Positions 25,030-34,700 of a DNA stretch of 40,365 bases are shown one piece after another. The stretch covers positions 1 through 40,365 of the forward strand of contig JALTKX010000226.1 of assembly GCA_027006055.1 (NCBI GenBank). Reading direction: 5' to 3'. A program made the translations under genes and the position numbers. The notes beneath the pieces are model-generated. The model did no database searches. It saw only the letters and a list, made by a program, of their open reading frames with translations, and was not told the DNA's origin. The stretch's first letter is position 1. The number at the start of each line of letters is the position of its first letter. Source of the stretch: Calditrichia bacterium (lineage in GTDB: Bacteria; Calditrichota; Calditrichia; Calditrichales; J004).

Positions 25030-25473
25030 TTACTCTTTATATTCATGTTCCAGAATAAATTCATTGCCCACAAGATTGTTAAAAATAAATCCGTTTTGCC
25101 GCAACATGCGGATACTGGCGATGTTATAGCGGTTCACCCGGCAGTAGATGGCCTTATAGATGCCCCGGAACCGTTCCAGCACCATTCCCACCGCCCTGCT
25201 GCCCACGCCCATCCCGCGTGATTCGCCCAGAACGACGATCAATTGAGCCATATTCTTTTTCATATCTCCGCGATCACCAAAAACCCGGACGTCACCCACC
25301 AGTCTGTTTTTTAAATAGACTTCAAAGTGATGTATGAATTCCGGCCGGGAAAAATCTTCCCCTTCCTCCTGATGTCCCCAGCTTAAAAAGCGACGGATCA
25401 GCGGATCCCTGCTCCAGACCCTGCGTCTTTCATCGACAGGGGCGTCGTCTGTTTTTTTGATGGTAATATCCAT
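25030..25473 (-). CDS. GNAT-family N-acetyltransferase
   Basis: 147 residues with the GNAT fold. The acetyl-CoA pyrophosphate loop is ESRGMGVGSRAV (R-x-x-G-x-G type, about residues 85-96). Motif B is RVNRYNIASIRMLRQNGF, as in RimJ/RimL-like acetyltransferases. Acceptor unknown. It is separated by 63 nt from the PorV/PorQ-like gene upstream, so it may or may not belong to the secretion operon. Confidence 0.85.
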   Translation of the reverse strand: MDITIKKTDDAPVDERRRVWSRDPLIRRFLSWGHQEEGEDFSRPEFIHHFEVYLKNRLVGDVRVFGDRGDMKKNMAQLIVVLGESRGMGVGSRAVGMVLERFRGIYKAIYCRVNRYNIASIRMLRQNGFIFNNLVGNEFILEHEYKE

Positions 25474-25536
25474 ATCCGGTCCCTGAATTGCCTTGGGGAA
25501 CTATCGTCCTTTTGTCCTCTTTTTTAACAATCGACG

Positions 25537-26424
25537 TTAAAAATTAAAAACAAAACCAAAACTATTCAAGCCGTTCAGGCCGTTGGCGGGCTGACTGTAG
25601 GCATAACGCACGGTAAAATCATCATAAGTCATGGCCGCGCCCAGGGACCAGCTCAGGGATTCCCGGCGGGTACGCACCCCGGCCAGCAGTTCCACCCGCT
25701 CCAAAGGGCGATACAACATGCCCATGGCGTAAGAAATCTCCTCGCCCTTTATCCAGATAAGTTCCGGTAACAGCAACAAAGTGTCGTCAAACATCTCTTC
25801 CAGCAGACGATAACTGAAACCGCTGCGCACGGTCAGCGGCAAGGGGGTGGCCACCTTGTCCAGGGCAGACATGATACCGGCATTTTGTACAACAAGCCCC
25901 CAGTCCGTTCCCGGAGCCACATTATGGTACTGCACGCCCACATCCGCGGCCCAGCCGGGAGCACTGGCCAGATAGTATTTTTCAAAAAGATATTTGACGC
26001 GGACGCCTACCTGCCAGGGGCCCATATAGCGGGCATAGCCCAGACCCAGGGCCAGGTTAAAGGCAGTACTTATCCCCCGCGGCTGATCTTCCGGCACGTC
26101 GCCCCGTATCTCTATACCGGGAATATTCAGAAAGTCCGCGTCCACAAACCAGGCGCTTTGGGCATCCCGGAACAGGGCCGCCATGGAGCTGTGGGTGGCG
26201 TCCAGCAAACCCTGCTGGTAATTAAACAACACCGAAGAGCCCGCAGCCCGCAAAACGCCCGCCGGGTTGGAATAAATCATGCCCGCATCCCCGCCCAGCG
26301 CGGTTCCCGTGTAGCTCAGAGCGGCCATGCGCACATCCCCCGGCAGCTTCAACAGATCGAAACCGCTGTTATTTTGCGCCCAAAGGGCCTGGACCGCCAA
26401 AAGTAAAAAAAAGATTTTTTTCAT
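25537..26424 (-). CDS. PorV/PorQ-family outer-membrane protein (second copy)
   Basis: 295 residues. The signal peptide MKKIFFLLLAVQALWA is followed by Gln17 as the predicted first mature residue. The body has the PorV/PorQ opening pattern (LKLPGDVRMAALSYTGTALG, GDAGMIYSNPAGV), then alternating strands ending in a terminal Phe (GFVFNF), as expected of a beta-barrel. In type IX secretion, PorV-like proteins receive substrates from SprA and PorQ-like ones sit in the attachment complex. Which role this copy has cannot be told. It is 9 nt downstream of the first copy. Confidence 0.85.
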   Translation of the reverse strand: MKKIFFLLLAVQALWAQNNSGFDLLKLPGDVRMAALSYTGTALGGDAGMIYSNPAGVLRAAGSSVLFNYQQGLLDATHSSMAALFRDAQSAWFVDADFLNIPGIEIRGDVPEDQPRGISTAFNLALGLGYARYMGPWQVGVRVKYLFEKYYLASAPGWAADVGVQYHNVAPGTDWGLVVQNAGIMSALDKVATPLPLTVRSGFSYRLLEEMFDDTLLLLPELIWIKGEEISYAMGMLYRPLERVELLAGVRTRRESLSWSLGAAMTYDDFTVRYAYSQPANGLNGLNSFGFVFNF

Positions 26425-26433
26425 TTCCGTTCC

Positions 26434-27402
26434 TTAAAAAAAGAATTGCCAGCTAAACATATGGCTTGCCCCTTCATCCACCACGGAAGAAGCAAAGACA
26501 TAGTCCAGATAACTTTGTATATCCATAAATTTAAAATCCATCCCGGCGCCATAGGTAAAACGCGTGCCGTTATACCCCAGGCGCAGGGCGATATTATCCC
26601 CGTACAGGGCCTCAACGCCAAAGCGGTGTTCAAATTCGCTTTGGTTGCTGGTAACAAAATCGTAGGCTACATTCAACCAACTTAGCGGCGTGGTGTAGAA
26701 CAGCCCCGCCTTGTAAATAACCGGCAGGCTAAAGCTGGTATTGCCACCCCGGCTGAATATTTTTTCGGTATTGGCCTTTAAGTCCACCCCAAGGTTTTCC
26801 ACCACCAGGGCCAACCCCAGATTGTCGCTCCAGCCGTAGTAAAGGCCCACATCGCCCCCCACGCCCAGGGCGCTGTAATCGAACTCGGCCGTACCGTCGT
26901 TGATGTTTTCAATAACCATTTTAAGATTAGCGGCAACCCTTAGGTTTGGGCCAAAGGTACGCATAAAGGTACCGTATATGGCATGCATGCCGTGATTGAT
27001 CCCCCCCACATCCTGTCCGATGCTGTTATAGGAACGCAGGTTTCCCGTTCCGCTGGTCAGCCATCCCACCGAGACGGCCGCCTTGGGCGGCACGGGAGAG
27101 GTATAGCCGGCAAAATAGGCATAACGGTCCAGGGACATGAAATTACCGGAGATCGCGGCCACCCGCCGCCCCTCCAGGCCGGTCAGGGCCGGATTGCTGA
27201 AAAAGGCATAGGCGCCGCCGGGCATGGCCGCGCCGGCATTGCCCATGGCCATGGAACGCCCGCCCAGCCCCACGCGCAAAAAAGCCCCCGTGCGACCGCC
27301 ATGATGGTTAATCTGGGAAAAAAGCGGAGCGCCCGCCAGTAACAGCACGGCCGCAATCCGCATAAAATAGCTGTTTATCGATATTCGCCTTGCATTAATC
27401 AA
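26434..27402 (-). CDS. PorV/PorQ-family outer-membrane protein (first copy)
   Basis: 322 residues if it starts at the TTG at 27402, which follows AAAGGTGG and overlaps the propeller gene by 8 nt. An internal ATG at 27363 would start exactly at a clean signal peptide (MRIAAVLLLAGAPLFS followed by Gln). The mature part begins with the family pattern FLRVGLGGRSMAMGNAGAA and YAFFSNPAL. It continues as a barrel, and the last residues are aromatic (WQFFF). Probably a partner of the SprA translocon or a shuttle for sorted substrates. Confidence 0.87.
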   Translation of the reverse strand: MINARRISINSYFMRIAAVLLLAGAPLFSQINHHGGRTGAFLRVGLGGRSMAMGNAGAAMPGGAYAFFSNPALTGLEGRRVAAISGNFMSLDRYAYFAGYTSPVPPKAAVSVGWLTSGTGNLRSYNSIGQDVGGINHGMHAIYGTFMRTFGPNLRVAANLKMVIENINDGTAEFDYSALGVGGDVGLYYGWSDNLGLALVVENLGVDLKANTEKIFSRGGNTSFSLPVIYKAGLFYTTPLSWLNVAYDFVTSNQSEFEHRFGVEALYGDNIALRLGYNGTRFTYGAGMDFKFMDIQSYLDYVFASSVVDEGASHMFSWQFFF

Positions 27403-28846
27403 TGACCACCACCTTTCCCCATGTGACCTTTCCCCCGATATCGGCGCGGAAGAAATAGACGCCGCTATCCACGATCCGTCCGTCTATATCCCGGCCGTCC
27501 CATTCCACGCTTCGGTCCCGGCTGCCATCGGACCAGTTGCCCTCATCCGCGTTCAGGGTGCGCACATGCTCCATGGCCCAGTTGTATATTTTTATCTCCA
27601 CCGGAGTATTGCCGGAGATATCAAACTGAAAGCGGGTATAGCCCGAACGCGGCGGCGAAAAAGGCGAGGGATAGGCATACACCGCCGGCGAAGTACGCTG
27701 GCGTGTGGAAATATAGGAGCGCGTAACCCGCCAACTGTTGCCCCGGTCCGTGGTGGAGGCCAGACCGTCGCCCGACCCCATCCACCACCATGTCCGGCCG
27801 TTAACCGTTTGCGACGTGGCCGAAAAATACTCACGATCCAGGATCTTTTCCCCGTTGGAACTGTCCACCACCGGGGGCAGCTCATACCAGTTGGCACCCC
27901 GGTCGTCGGAAACAAACAGACCGAGATCGGCGGCCACAAAAACCGTTTCTCCGTCAAAACCGAAGTTGTGGGCAAAAACCCCTTTCAGCACCACATCCCA
28001 GTTGTTGCCGCCATCCTCCGATTTACTCACGGCGCGTATTTCATCGCCATCCACCGCCTCGATGGTTGCCGCCCACACCGTTTGCGTGGCTTCCTGCCAG
28101 GCCAGGGCCACCACAAAATTACCGGAAATGGGCCTGTCCTGATTTTGATGCGTAAAATGCCGCCAGCTTGTCCCGCCATCCTCAGATTTGCTTATGCCCT
28201 CCGCCGAGCCATACCAGATATTGCCGTTTTCCGTCATCACCGAAAAGGCCCTGTGCTTCAGATTATTCAGGCTGTTAAAGGGCTGGCCGTCCGGGGTAAC
28301 CACCTGCCAGCTGCGCCCCATGTCGTCGGAACGGCGCAGACCGCCGCCAAAGCTGGCTATCCACACGGTGCTGTCATGAAAGGCGATATCAAAGGTGATA
28401 TTCTGGATATTGGTGGTGGTGGGCGCGTATTCGGTCTCATCCACCGCATCCACCGGCTGAGGGATATAGGTCCAGTTTTTACCGCCGTCCCGCGTGTAGC
28501 TTAAGCCGCCGCCGGCGGAAAAGTTTTGATCCTCCGCCGTGGTATCAAAGGCGGTGGCGATCCACAGGGTACGATCATCCATAAACCCCAGGGCCGAAAC
28601 GCCGCCCTTGGAGGGATAGTGACCCGGCATAAAGCTTTGCCAGCTTTGACCCTGATCCCGGGTGACATTCAGCCCAAAACCGGTGGAGGCCCATAGCTGA
28701 TCATTATGCACAAGCAGGTCTACCGTGGCATTACCCAAAAAGGCTGGCGTATCGCCGCCCTGCAGTTTAAAGCTTTGGGCCACGCCGCCCCGCAAAAGGC
28801 TTAGGCCCGCCGTCAATAATAGTAACATCATACTTAAATATTTCAT
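27395..28846 (-). CDS. Secreted seven-bladed Asp-box (BNR) beta-propeller with T9SS-type C-terminal sorting domain
   Basis: 483 residues. The signal peptide is cleaved after GVA (Ala23), leaving Gln24. Seven Asp-box motifs (S/T-x-D-x-G-x-x-W) begin near residues 62, 118, 173, 221, 276, 313 and 365, an even spacing that fits a seven-bladed propeller. The C-terminal ~90 residues form an FlgD-like/T9SS type A domain: AYPSPFSPPRSG, a VEIKIYNWAMEHVRTL strand, VEWDGRDIDGRIV, DSGVYFFRAD and KVVVID. It is a likely cell-surface or secreted T9SS substrate encoded with the machinery. Ligand unknown. Its start overlaps the lipoprotein stop (ATGA). Confidence 0.88.
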   Translation of the reverse strand: MKYLSMMLLLLTAGLSLLRGGVAQSFKLQGGDTPAFLGNATVDLLVHNDQLWASTGFGLNVTRDQGQSWQSFMPGHYPSKGGVSALGFMDDRTLWIATAFDTTAEDQNFSAGGGLSYTRDGGKNWTYIPQPVDAVDETEYAPTTTNIQNITFDIAFHDSTVWIASFGGGLRRSDDMGRSWQVVTPDGQPFNSLNNLKHRAFSVMTENGNIWYGSAEGISKSEDGGTSWRHFTHQNQDRPISGNFVVALAWQEATQTVWAATIEAVDGDEIRAVSKSEDGGNNWDVVLKGVFAHNFGFDGETVFVAADLGLFVSDDRGANWYELPPVVDSSNGEKILDREYFSATSQTVNGRTWWWMGSGDGLASTTDRGNSWRVTRSYISTRQRTSPAVYAYPSPFSPPRSGYTRFQFDISGNTPVEIKIYNWAMEHVRTLNADEGNWSDGSRDRSVEWDGRDIDGRIVDSGVYFFRADIGGKVTWGKVVVID

Positions 28847-30012
28847 GGCAACACCTCAATGGAATCGGTAAACACAGGCGTCAGGTGGTTAAGCTTATCC
28901 CGCATGTAAAAAGTGAATATATAGGTTCCCGCCTCGGCGCTGTTGGAAATCAGCGTGGTCAGGGTATAAATGCCGTCTCCGGCCTCGGCGTCCCCCGCTT
29001 CCACAAAAGGGTTATCCAGGTTAAGCGGACGACCGTTATCCACCATCAAAAAGGGCCGGCCGTTATTGCTGTAGCTTGTATCCGGCTTAAGGGAAAAAAA
29101 GTAAACCGAGTCGACGTCGCCAAGCCCCTGGGGATCATCCACCCGCGCAAATATGGGCACAATGGTAAAATCGCCGTTCACCGCGGGACGCTGCACCTGA
29201 TCAGGAATATCTACCCAGAGTATCCGCCCGCCCTCATTTTCAATTTGCACCTTTTGAGTCAGCGGCGTGCCGGAAACGCCAAAGCGATCCGTGGCGTTTA
29301 GCGAAAAAACATAGCTGCCCTGCAGCCCGGCCGCGAAACTGCTGTCTATTGGCAGGCTGTACAGCGAGTCACCGGCCTGTCCGTCCTTTTGCAGCTCATA
29401 GGGATCCTGTAATACCGAGACGTCATTTTGCAGCACATCCATGGTCACCAGTTCTATCTCCTCCAGGGAATCGGGATCGGTTACCCGCGCCGTCACCTTT
29501 AGGGGGCTGAAACCGGACGGCAACAGGGAAGGCACGGTAAAAGTTACGACCCGGGGCGCGGCGTCATAGGCAAACAGCACCGGGGCCACTTCTTTTTCAA
29601 CAACCGTTCCGCTTTTGTCGCCCACGCTGAACTCAAAGCGGTAAACGCCGGTAAGCGTTGTAATCTCCGAGGGCACATAGCGGTTGCGATACACCCCGTC
29701 TCCGGCCAACACATCCCCGGAATTGCTTTGATAGCCGCCGTCATCCAACAGGCTGCCTTCAAAAATCATCGTCTCATCGGCATTATATACCTTAAAGGCG
29801 GCCCCGGTCAAAAAGGCCGGACCGTCGCCATGGGCGGCGCGTAGTTCCACCGTCACCTCTTCCACGCTGTTGGTGTTCCAGGAGGAAGGCATGATCACCG
29901 ACTTAATCTCGGGAGCGCCGGGTTCCTGCTCGTTGACCGCGTCCCGGCAGGCGCTTAAGCCCGCCAGCAACACAACCAGCGCCATGACCAGACCCGTTTT
30001 ATATCTTATCAT
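28843..30012 (-). CDS. Lipoprotein with three tandem Ig-like repeats, function unknown
   Basis: 389 residues. The signal peptide ends in lipobox LSAC (Cys22). The body contains three repeats of about 110-130 residues, each with an AGDG/S-x-Y motif (residues 103, 213 and 344) followed 17-18 residues later by a strand of the form G-x-Y-x-F-x-F (near 122, 232 and 362). These look like Ig/cadherin-like beta-sandwich domains. No enzymatic motif is seen. Between prmA (1 nt gap) and the propeller gene (4 nt overlap), it may be a surface lipoprotein working with the propeller protein or an accessory factor of the translocon. Confidence 0.82.
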   Translation of the reverse strand: MIRYKTGLVMALVVLLAGLSACRDAVNEQEPGAPEIKSVIMPSSWNTNSVEEVTVELRAAHGDGPAFLTGAAFKVYNADETMIFEGSLLDDGGYQSNSGDVLAGDGVYRNRYVPSEITTLTGVYRFEFSVGDKSGTVVEKEVAPVLFAYDAAPRVVTFTVPSLLPSGFSPLKVTARVTDPDSLEEIELVTMDVLQNDVSVLQDPYELQKDGQAGDSLYSLPIDSSFAAGLQGSYVFSLNATDRFGVSGTPLTQKVQIENEGGRILWVDIPDQVQRPAVNGDFTIVPIFARVDDPQGLGDVDSVYFFSLKPDTSYSNNGRPFLMVDNGRPLNLDNPFVEAGDAEAGDGIYTLTTLISNSAEAGTYIFTFYMRDKLNHLTPVFTDSIEVLP

Positions 30013-30013
30013 A

Positions 30014-30874
30014 TTATTTTTCTTCCCCGTTTTGCCGGATCAGCTCAAGGGCCGCCCATTCGCCCTCTTCCTTCCGGCCGTTAAACTTCCAGCCGTTTTC
30101 CATATAGGCCCGTAATACTTTCTCTTCGTCGGTCAGCAGCAATCCGGAAAGGATCAGCCTGCTTCCCGGGCCGGCAAAATGCGCCATCTCTCCGGCCAGC
30201 TCCAGCAGCACATTGCGATTGATATTGGCCACGATCACGTCGTAGGCTTCCCGGGGCGCATCGCTCAACACACCTGTAAACCAACGGATTTTATCCGGCA
30301 CCCCGTTAAGTTCGCCATTCTCCCGGGCGTTTTCCATCGCTTCGGGATCAATATCGAAGGCCACCACGCCGGCCGCGCCGCGCCGGGCCGCGTATATGGC
30401 CAGAATACCGCTTCCGGTGCCGGCATCCAAAACTTTTTTATTTTCAAGATCGTACTCTTCCAGCAAACGCAAAATCAACCGCGTCGTCTCATGATGTCCC
30501 GTGCCAAAAGCCATCTTGGGGGTAATGACCAGTTCAATATCCTCCGGCCCGGCGTCGGCCGCCTCCCAAACGGGACGCACCACTACGTGGCGGCCCAGAC
30601 GGAAAGGCTTAAAATGCACTTTCCAGTTTTCGTTCCAGTTTTCCGCGGGGATAGCGCCGATCTTTATCTCATCTCCGTTAAATCCGGGAAGATATTTGTG
30701 AATGCGGGCCATAACTTCCCGCAACAAGGGCCCGCGCGGTGTATCCTCAAAAACAACCTGAAGGCCCGCCTCTTTTTCCGTTATCCCCTCGCATCCCAGG
30801 GAAAACATCTCCGCCCCAATCACTTCACGCCAGGGCGGCTCCACGGGAATTTCCAGTTCCAGCCATTTCTTCAT
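30014..30874 (-). CDS. prmA: Ribosomal protein L11 methyltransferase
   Basis: 286 residues in the PrmA architecture. A small N-terminal substrate domain includes ENWNENWKVHFKPFRLG. A Rossmann methyltransferase domain has MAFGTGHHETT, the SAM motif LDAGTGSGILAIYAARRGA, and VIVANINRNVLLEL (the N-I-N catalytic region). It trimethylates L11 in the cytoplasm. As a housekeeping gene inside a secretion operon it is probably a positional passenger. Gaps are 5 nt upstream and 1 nt downstream. Confidence 0.95.
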   Translation of the reverse strand: MKKWLELEIPVEPPWREVIGAEMFSLGCEGITEKEAGLQVVFEDTPRGPLLREVMARIHKYLPGFNGDEIKIGAIPAENWNENWKVHFKPFRLGRHVVVRPVWEAADAGPEDIELVITPKMAFGTGHHETTRLILRLLEEYDLENKKVLDAGTGSGILAIYAARRGAAGVVAFDIDPEAMENARENGELNGVPDKIRWFTGVLSDAPREAYDVIVANINRNVLLELAGEMAHFAGPGSRLILSGLLLTDEEKVLRAYMENGWKFNGRKEEGEWAALELIRQNGEEK

Positions 30875-30879
30875 CGTTT

Positions 30880-31788
30880 TTAATTTTCCTCTTCATATAA
30901 AACATGCAATAAAACCTGGCCCACGGTTTTTAAACTTTGGGGACTGCATTTATCCGGCGTGTCTTGCAGGGTATGCCAGTAGGTGTGGTTCTCATCCGGA
31001 TAGGCGAAATCGATAATATCGATAAAGGGGATGCCCGCTTCAATCATGGGAATATGATCATCGCTTACGGCGGGGCCGCTTCTTTTTTCAAAAGCGGTAT
31101 AGCCCAGCCGCGCCGCTGTATCCCACACCTTGTTGACGACATGCGGGGCAATGCGCCAGGAGTTATACTCCACGGGCAGGGAGAGCCGGGCGTCCCCCAC
31201 CATATCCAGCAGGACGCCGTAAACGGGGCGGTACTTACCCATATTGGCGGCAAAATAGCGCGCGCCGAGAAAATACTCATCCAGCTCCCCTTCCCGGCCC
31301 CAATCCTCGCCGTCAAAAAGGACAATATCGATGCCGAAGGCCGGGGGCTGTTGCTTAAGGGCGCGGGCGATTTCCAGCAAAACCGCCACGCCGCTGGCGC
31401 CGTCATTGGCGCCGGGTATGGGCAAATGCTGTTTTTCCAGCTTATCCTGATCGGCGCGCGGCCGGCTGTCCCAATGGGCGGCCAGCATAATGCGCTTTAT
31501 TCCCGGCCGGGTATTAAAGGAGGCCACGATATTTTTCATGGGCACGCTTTTTCCCGTATGCTTATCCTTATGGGTAAAGGACTGAACCACCACCCGGTCC
31601 GCGTTCTTTTTCAATTCTCCCTCCAGCCAAAGGGCGCAAGCGGCGTGGGCTTCGCTGCCGGGAACGCGCGGACCAAAATCCACCTGGCGCTCCAGATCGG
31701 CAAAACTGCGTTGGGCGTTAAACTCCGGCACACTGTTGTTGCAGGCCAGCAAAAGGCCCAAACCGGCAAAGAGTAAAAATCTGATCAT
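30880..31788 (-). CDS. M28-fold lipoprotein, probable glutaminyl-peptide cyclotransferase
   Basis: 302 residues. The lipobox LLLAC gives a lipidated Cys16. The zinc/active-site set is AAHWDSRP (His105), GANDGASG (Asp129), FDGEDWG (Glu161, Asp162), LLDMVGDA (Asp195), SDDHIPMIEAGIP (Asp243/244) and YWHTLQDT (Trp271, His272). The DDHIP block and the Trp-His before the C-terminus match animal glutaminyl cyclases closely, where D-E-H bind one zinc and the preceding Glu is the catalyst. True M28 aminopeptidases lack DDHIP-x-WH. I therefore infer conversion of N-terminal Gln to pyroglutamate in the periplasm. Its start is 1 nt after the sprA stop. An aminopeptidase remains possible. Confidence 0.82.
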   Translation of the reverse strand: MIRFLLFAGLGLLLACNNSVPEFNAQRSFADLERQVDFGPRVPGSEAHAACALWLEGELKKNADRVVVQSFTHKDKHTGKSVPMKNIVASFNTRPGIKRIMLAAHWDSRPRADQDKLEKQHLPIPGANDGASGVAVLLEIARALKQQPPAFGIDIVLFDGEDWGREGELDEYFLGARYFAANMGKYRPVYGVLLDMVGDARLSLPVEYNSWRIAPHVVNKVWDTAARLGYTAFEKRSGPAVSDDHIPMIEAGIPFIDIIDFAYPDENHTYWHTLQDTPDKCSPQSLKTVGQVLLHVLYEEEN

Positions 31789-31789
31789 G

Positions 31790-34700
31790 CTAATCTCTTA
31801 TGGATATATTGACATTGATGCCAAATTCACTGTAACTGTACTTACCCGATATCTTATTGGTTGTGGCGCCGGTTTCAAAAAAGAGGCTGCCCTGAACACG
31901 CGTGTTAAACTTGTAGGTGGCCGAGGGCCTCAGCTTCCACGATGTATTGTTTTGCTGCTCCACAAAATCCGCCAGTCCCGCCTGCTTGATAAACGAGCGG
32001 TTTTTGGAACTGTCGAAAGTCAGGGCAAAATTAATCTCATTTTTAAAGGTCCGTCCCTTAAAGGGCCAAATGGGGATGGGAATTTTAAAGCCTGTTTTTT
32101 TCTGATAGTTCAGCGACACGGTCAGGGCCTGGTTTTCCGTTTTGCTGGCCCCGCCGGATACACTGTAGGAATAGCTTTTGCTGTTGGTCATGCGCGCCGT
32201 GGCCGAAATCCCCCATTTGGTGCGGATGTTCAAACCGATCAGCGGCTGCCAGTTATCGCTAAAAGTTTGCTGGTAGGGCTCAAAGGTCACGCCATCCCCG
32301 GCCAGGCGGCTTTTTTGGTCATACTTTCCGCTATGGCCGTGATCAATGGTAATGGAGTTGGCAAATTCCTTAAAAAAGAGATACTTTTCAAGGTTGGATA
32401 TCTGCACGGTCCAGTCCGGGACAAACAGGCGCAGGTCCTTGCCCGTGCCCTTAAAACTGCTCAGGGGATCGTCGCCGGTAAAAAAGAAGGTGCTGGTCTC
32501 CCCGCCGGTTTTGGTGCGCCCGCCATCGGTGGAGTTAAAGGTGCTGCGTATTTCATGGTTAAAACTGGCGCGGATGGAGCGGCCGAAATTATAGGATGTG
32601 CTGGTGCGGATGGTTTTGTTTTCCGTAAAAGAGGGCCGCACCAGGTTTACTCCCTGCGAAACCAGCGCCGTATCCTGCCCCACGCCGGGATTGCGGGTAA
32701 AACCGAACTGGTAGTCCCATTTTGGCAATCCCGCTATAAACTGATCGGTTTGATTGTTATCTATGTTGTAATTGATTTTCACGCTTTTCCAGGACACGAT
32801 AAAATCATAGGCCCACATCAGGGGATTGGGAAACTCAAACGACGATTTTTCCTCTTTTTTCTTTTCTTCCGTCTTTTTCTCGTCATTCTTTTTTTTGCGG
32901 GGACGGCGGCGCCGTTTTTTACTGCCCGTTTTTTTCCCGCTTTTCGGCTTATAGATGGCCTGCATCAGCTTGCCCGGACTGAGGGTAAGCCCGACGCGTT
33001 TGGCCACCCGGTTTGTGGCCGACTTGTACTTATAGCTGTTGGTCAACTGATAACGGAAGTTGCTGTCATAGGAAAAATCCGTTTTAAGCCAGGAGACCAG
33101 ATTGGGCTTAAAGGTGGCCTTAAAGGTTTGCCCGATATCGGTCTCGCGGCCGAAATCAAATTTTGTAACAATGTTTTTATACAACTGGGTGCGCGATATA
33201 CTGTCAAAGTCCGCGTCGGTGGTATATTTGCGGCTGTAGTTAAAGTTCAGCCGGTCAAACATTTTATAGGCCCCGGTGATGGTGCGCAGGGTGGATGTGT
33301 TGCGCTGGGTTTTAAGCACCGCCGTGGAGTCGCGCCTGAGCGATTCGGTTTTATTGTCGGAAACGGTCATATTCATGGCCAGGTTGCTGGGCGTGTAATA
33401 GAATTTGGTGTCGTAAATATAGCTCAGCACCGGTATGGTTTTGGCAAACTTAAAGGGCATTATGTAGTTATCCGAGGCAAAGGGAATTTTATAACGGTAA
33501 CTTTCCTTAAACTTTTCGCTGCGGTTGAACTTAATATCCCAACTGCTGCGGTTTTGCCGGGCATAGTCAAAATCAAACACAAACTGATCCAGGGAGTAGC
33601 GCAGGAACCAGTTTTTGGATTTGCTGCGCTTGGATATGGTGGTTCCCGCCCCTATGGTCTCGCTGGAACTGATATCGTCCTCCAGTTCGCTGGGCAAGCC
33701 CTTCAGGCCGAAAAGGGACTTAAGTTTATCGGCAAAGGTGTTGTTTTTATAGCCGGTCAACTGGTCGCTTTTGGGCAGGTACTTGGGAATATTGCGCGAA
33801 AAACTGGCCCGCGCGTCTATGGGTATGGACATATCCCATTCGGCCGGCAGAAATTTATCCAGGTTCAGCTTACCCGAATAGCTTTGCCGTTCAACGGTGT
33901 TGCCCTCGCCAAACTGCTTGCCCACGTTGTGGAAATCGGCGTCCTTGCTTTCCCACTCGGCCGTCACCCGCAGCACATCGGCCAGTTTGATATTGGTTTT
34001 CAGGCGCATGGCCGTGGCGTTATCCTGGCGCACATCAGTCAGCCGCAGCTCGTTCAGCCACACTTCGCCGTTAAACTCCATGCCGGAGACATTACGCACC
34101 CCCACCACAAAATAGCGTACCGTTTTTAAACTGGGCAGGCCTTTAGACTTAAAATAGCCCCTTTGCTCATTTTGCAGATCGCGGTATTCCGACATCAGGT
34201 TTTTTACCTTAAGCAGCTCTTCCAGGTTGATATCGATCTGATTGCGCTTATTCCAGCCCAGAAAGACATCCTGGCCGTATTCGTAGTAGTTGTTCTTATC
34301 CGCGCCGAAACGCAGGTAAAACTGCAAGGGGCTGTCGCCATCCTCCGGCTGCTCGGGAAAAGAGGGGAAGGTATTACTGCTGCTTCCGTAAAGGAATAGC
34401 TTCAACCTTTTATAGTTTATCAGCTCCATCTTGGAGTAAAGCTGCTTGCGGGCCTCGGCCACGCCGTTTACCGGAAAGGAGCGCAAGCGCATGGCCAGGG
34501 ACTGCTCCTTGGAAAGGGTGCGCGTGATGCGGTCCCGCTGTCCGCTCACGCCGGGGGGACTTACATAGGCGTCCTGCAGCCCGGGGATGCCCTGCTTGTT
34601 CTCCTCGTTGTTGTAGGTGGCCAGCACAAAAATGGAGTCGTCCTTAACAAAATTCAGCTCCGCGTCCTGGTTGTCGATATCGCGCACCGCGTAGCCTTCC

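Noticed and set aside
24991-25030. A/T-rich inverted repeat after the GNAT gene as a terminator
   Set aside because: AAAAAAG ... CTTTTTT could pair and a T-run follows, but the stem is A-T only with bulges. I could not call it a terminator with confidence.
30880-31788. Naming the M28 lipoprotein simply an aminopeptidase
   Set aside because: The DDHIP and Trp-His motifs and the context favour a glutaminyl cyclase. The alternative is kept in the feature note because metal occupancy cannot be judged from sequence.
31736-34129. A 797-codon open frame on the plus strand opposite the end of sprA
   Set aside because: It is antisense to well-supported SprA coding sequence, has no recognisable domain, and its composition looks like the reverse complement of a high-quality coding frame. 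Several other long plus-strand frames (for example 35285-36544 and 36731-37750) are the same effect.
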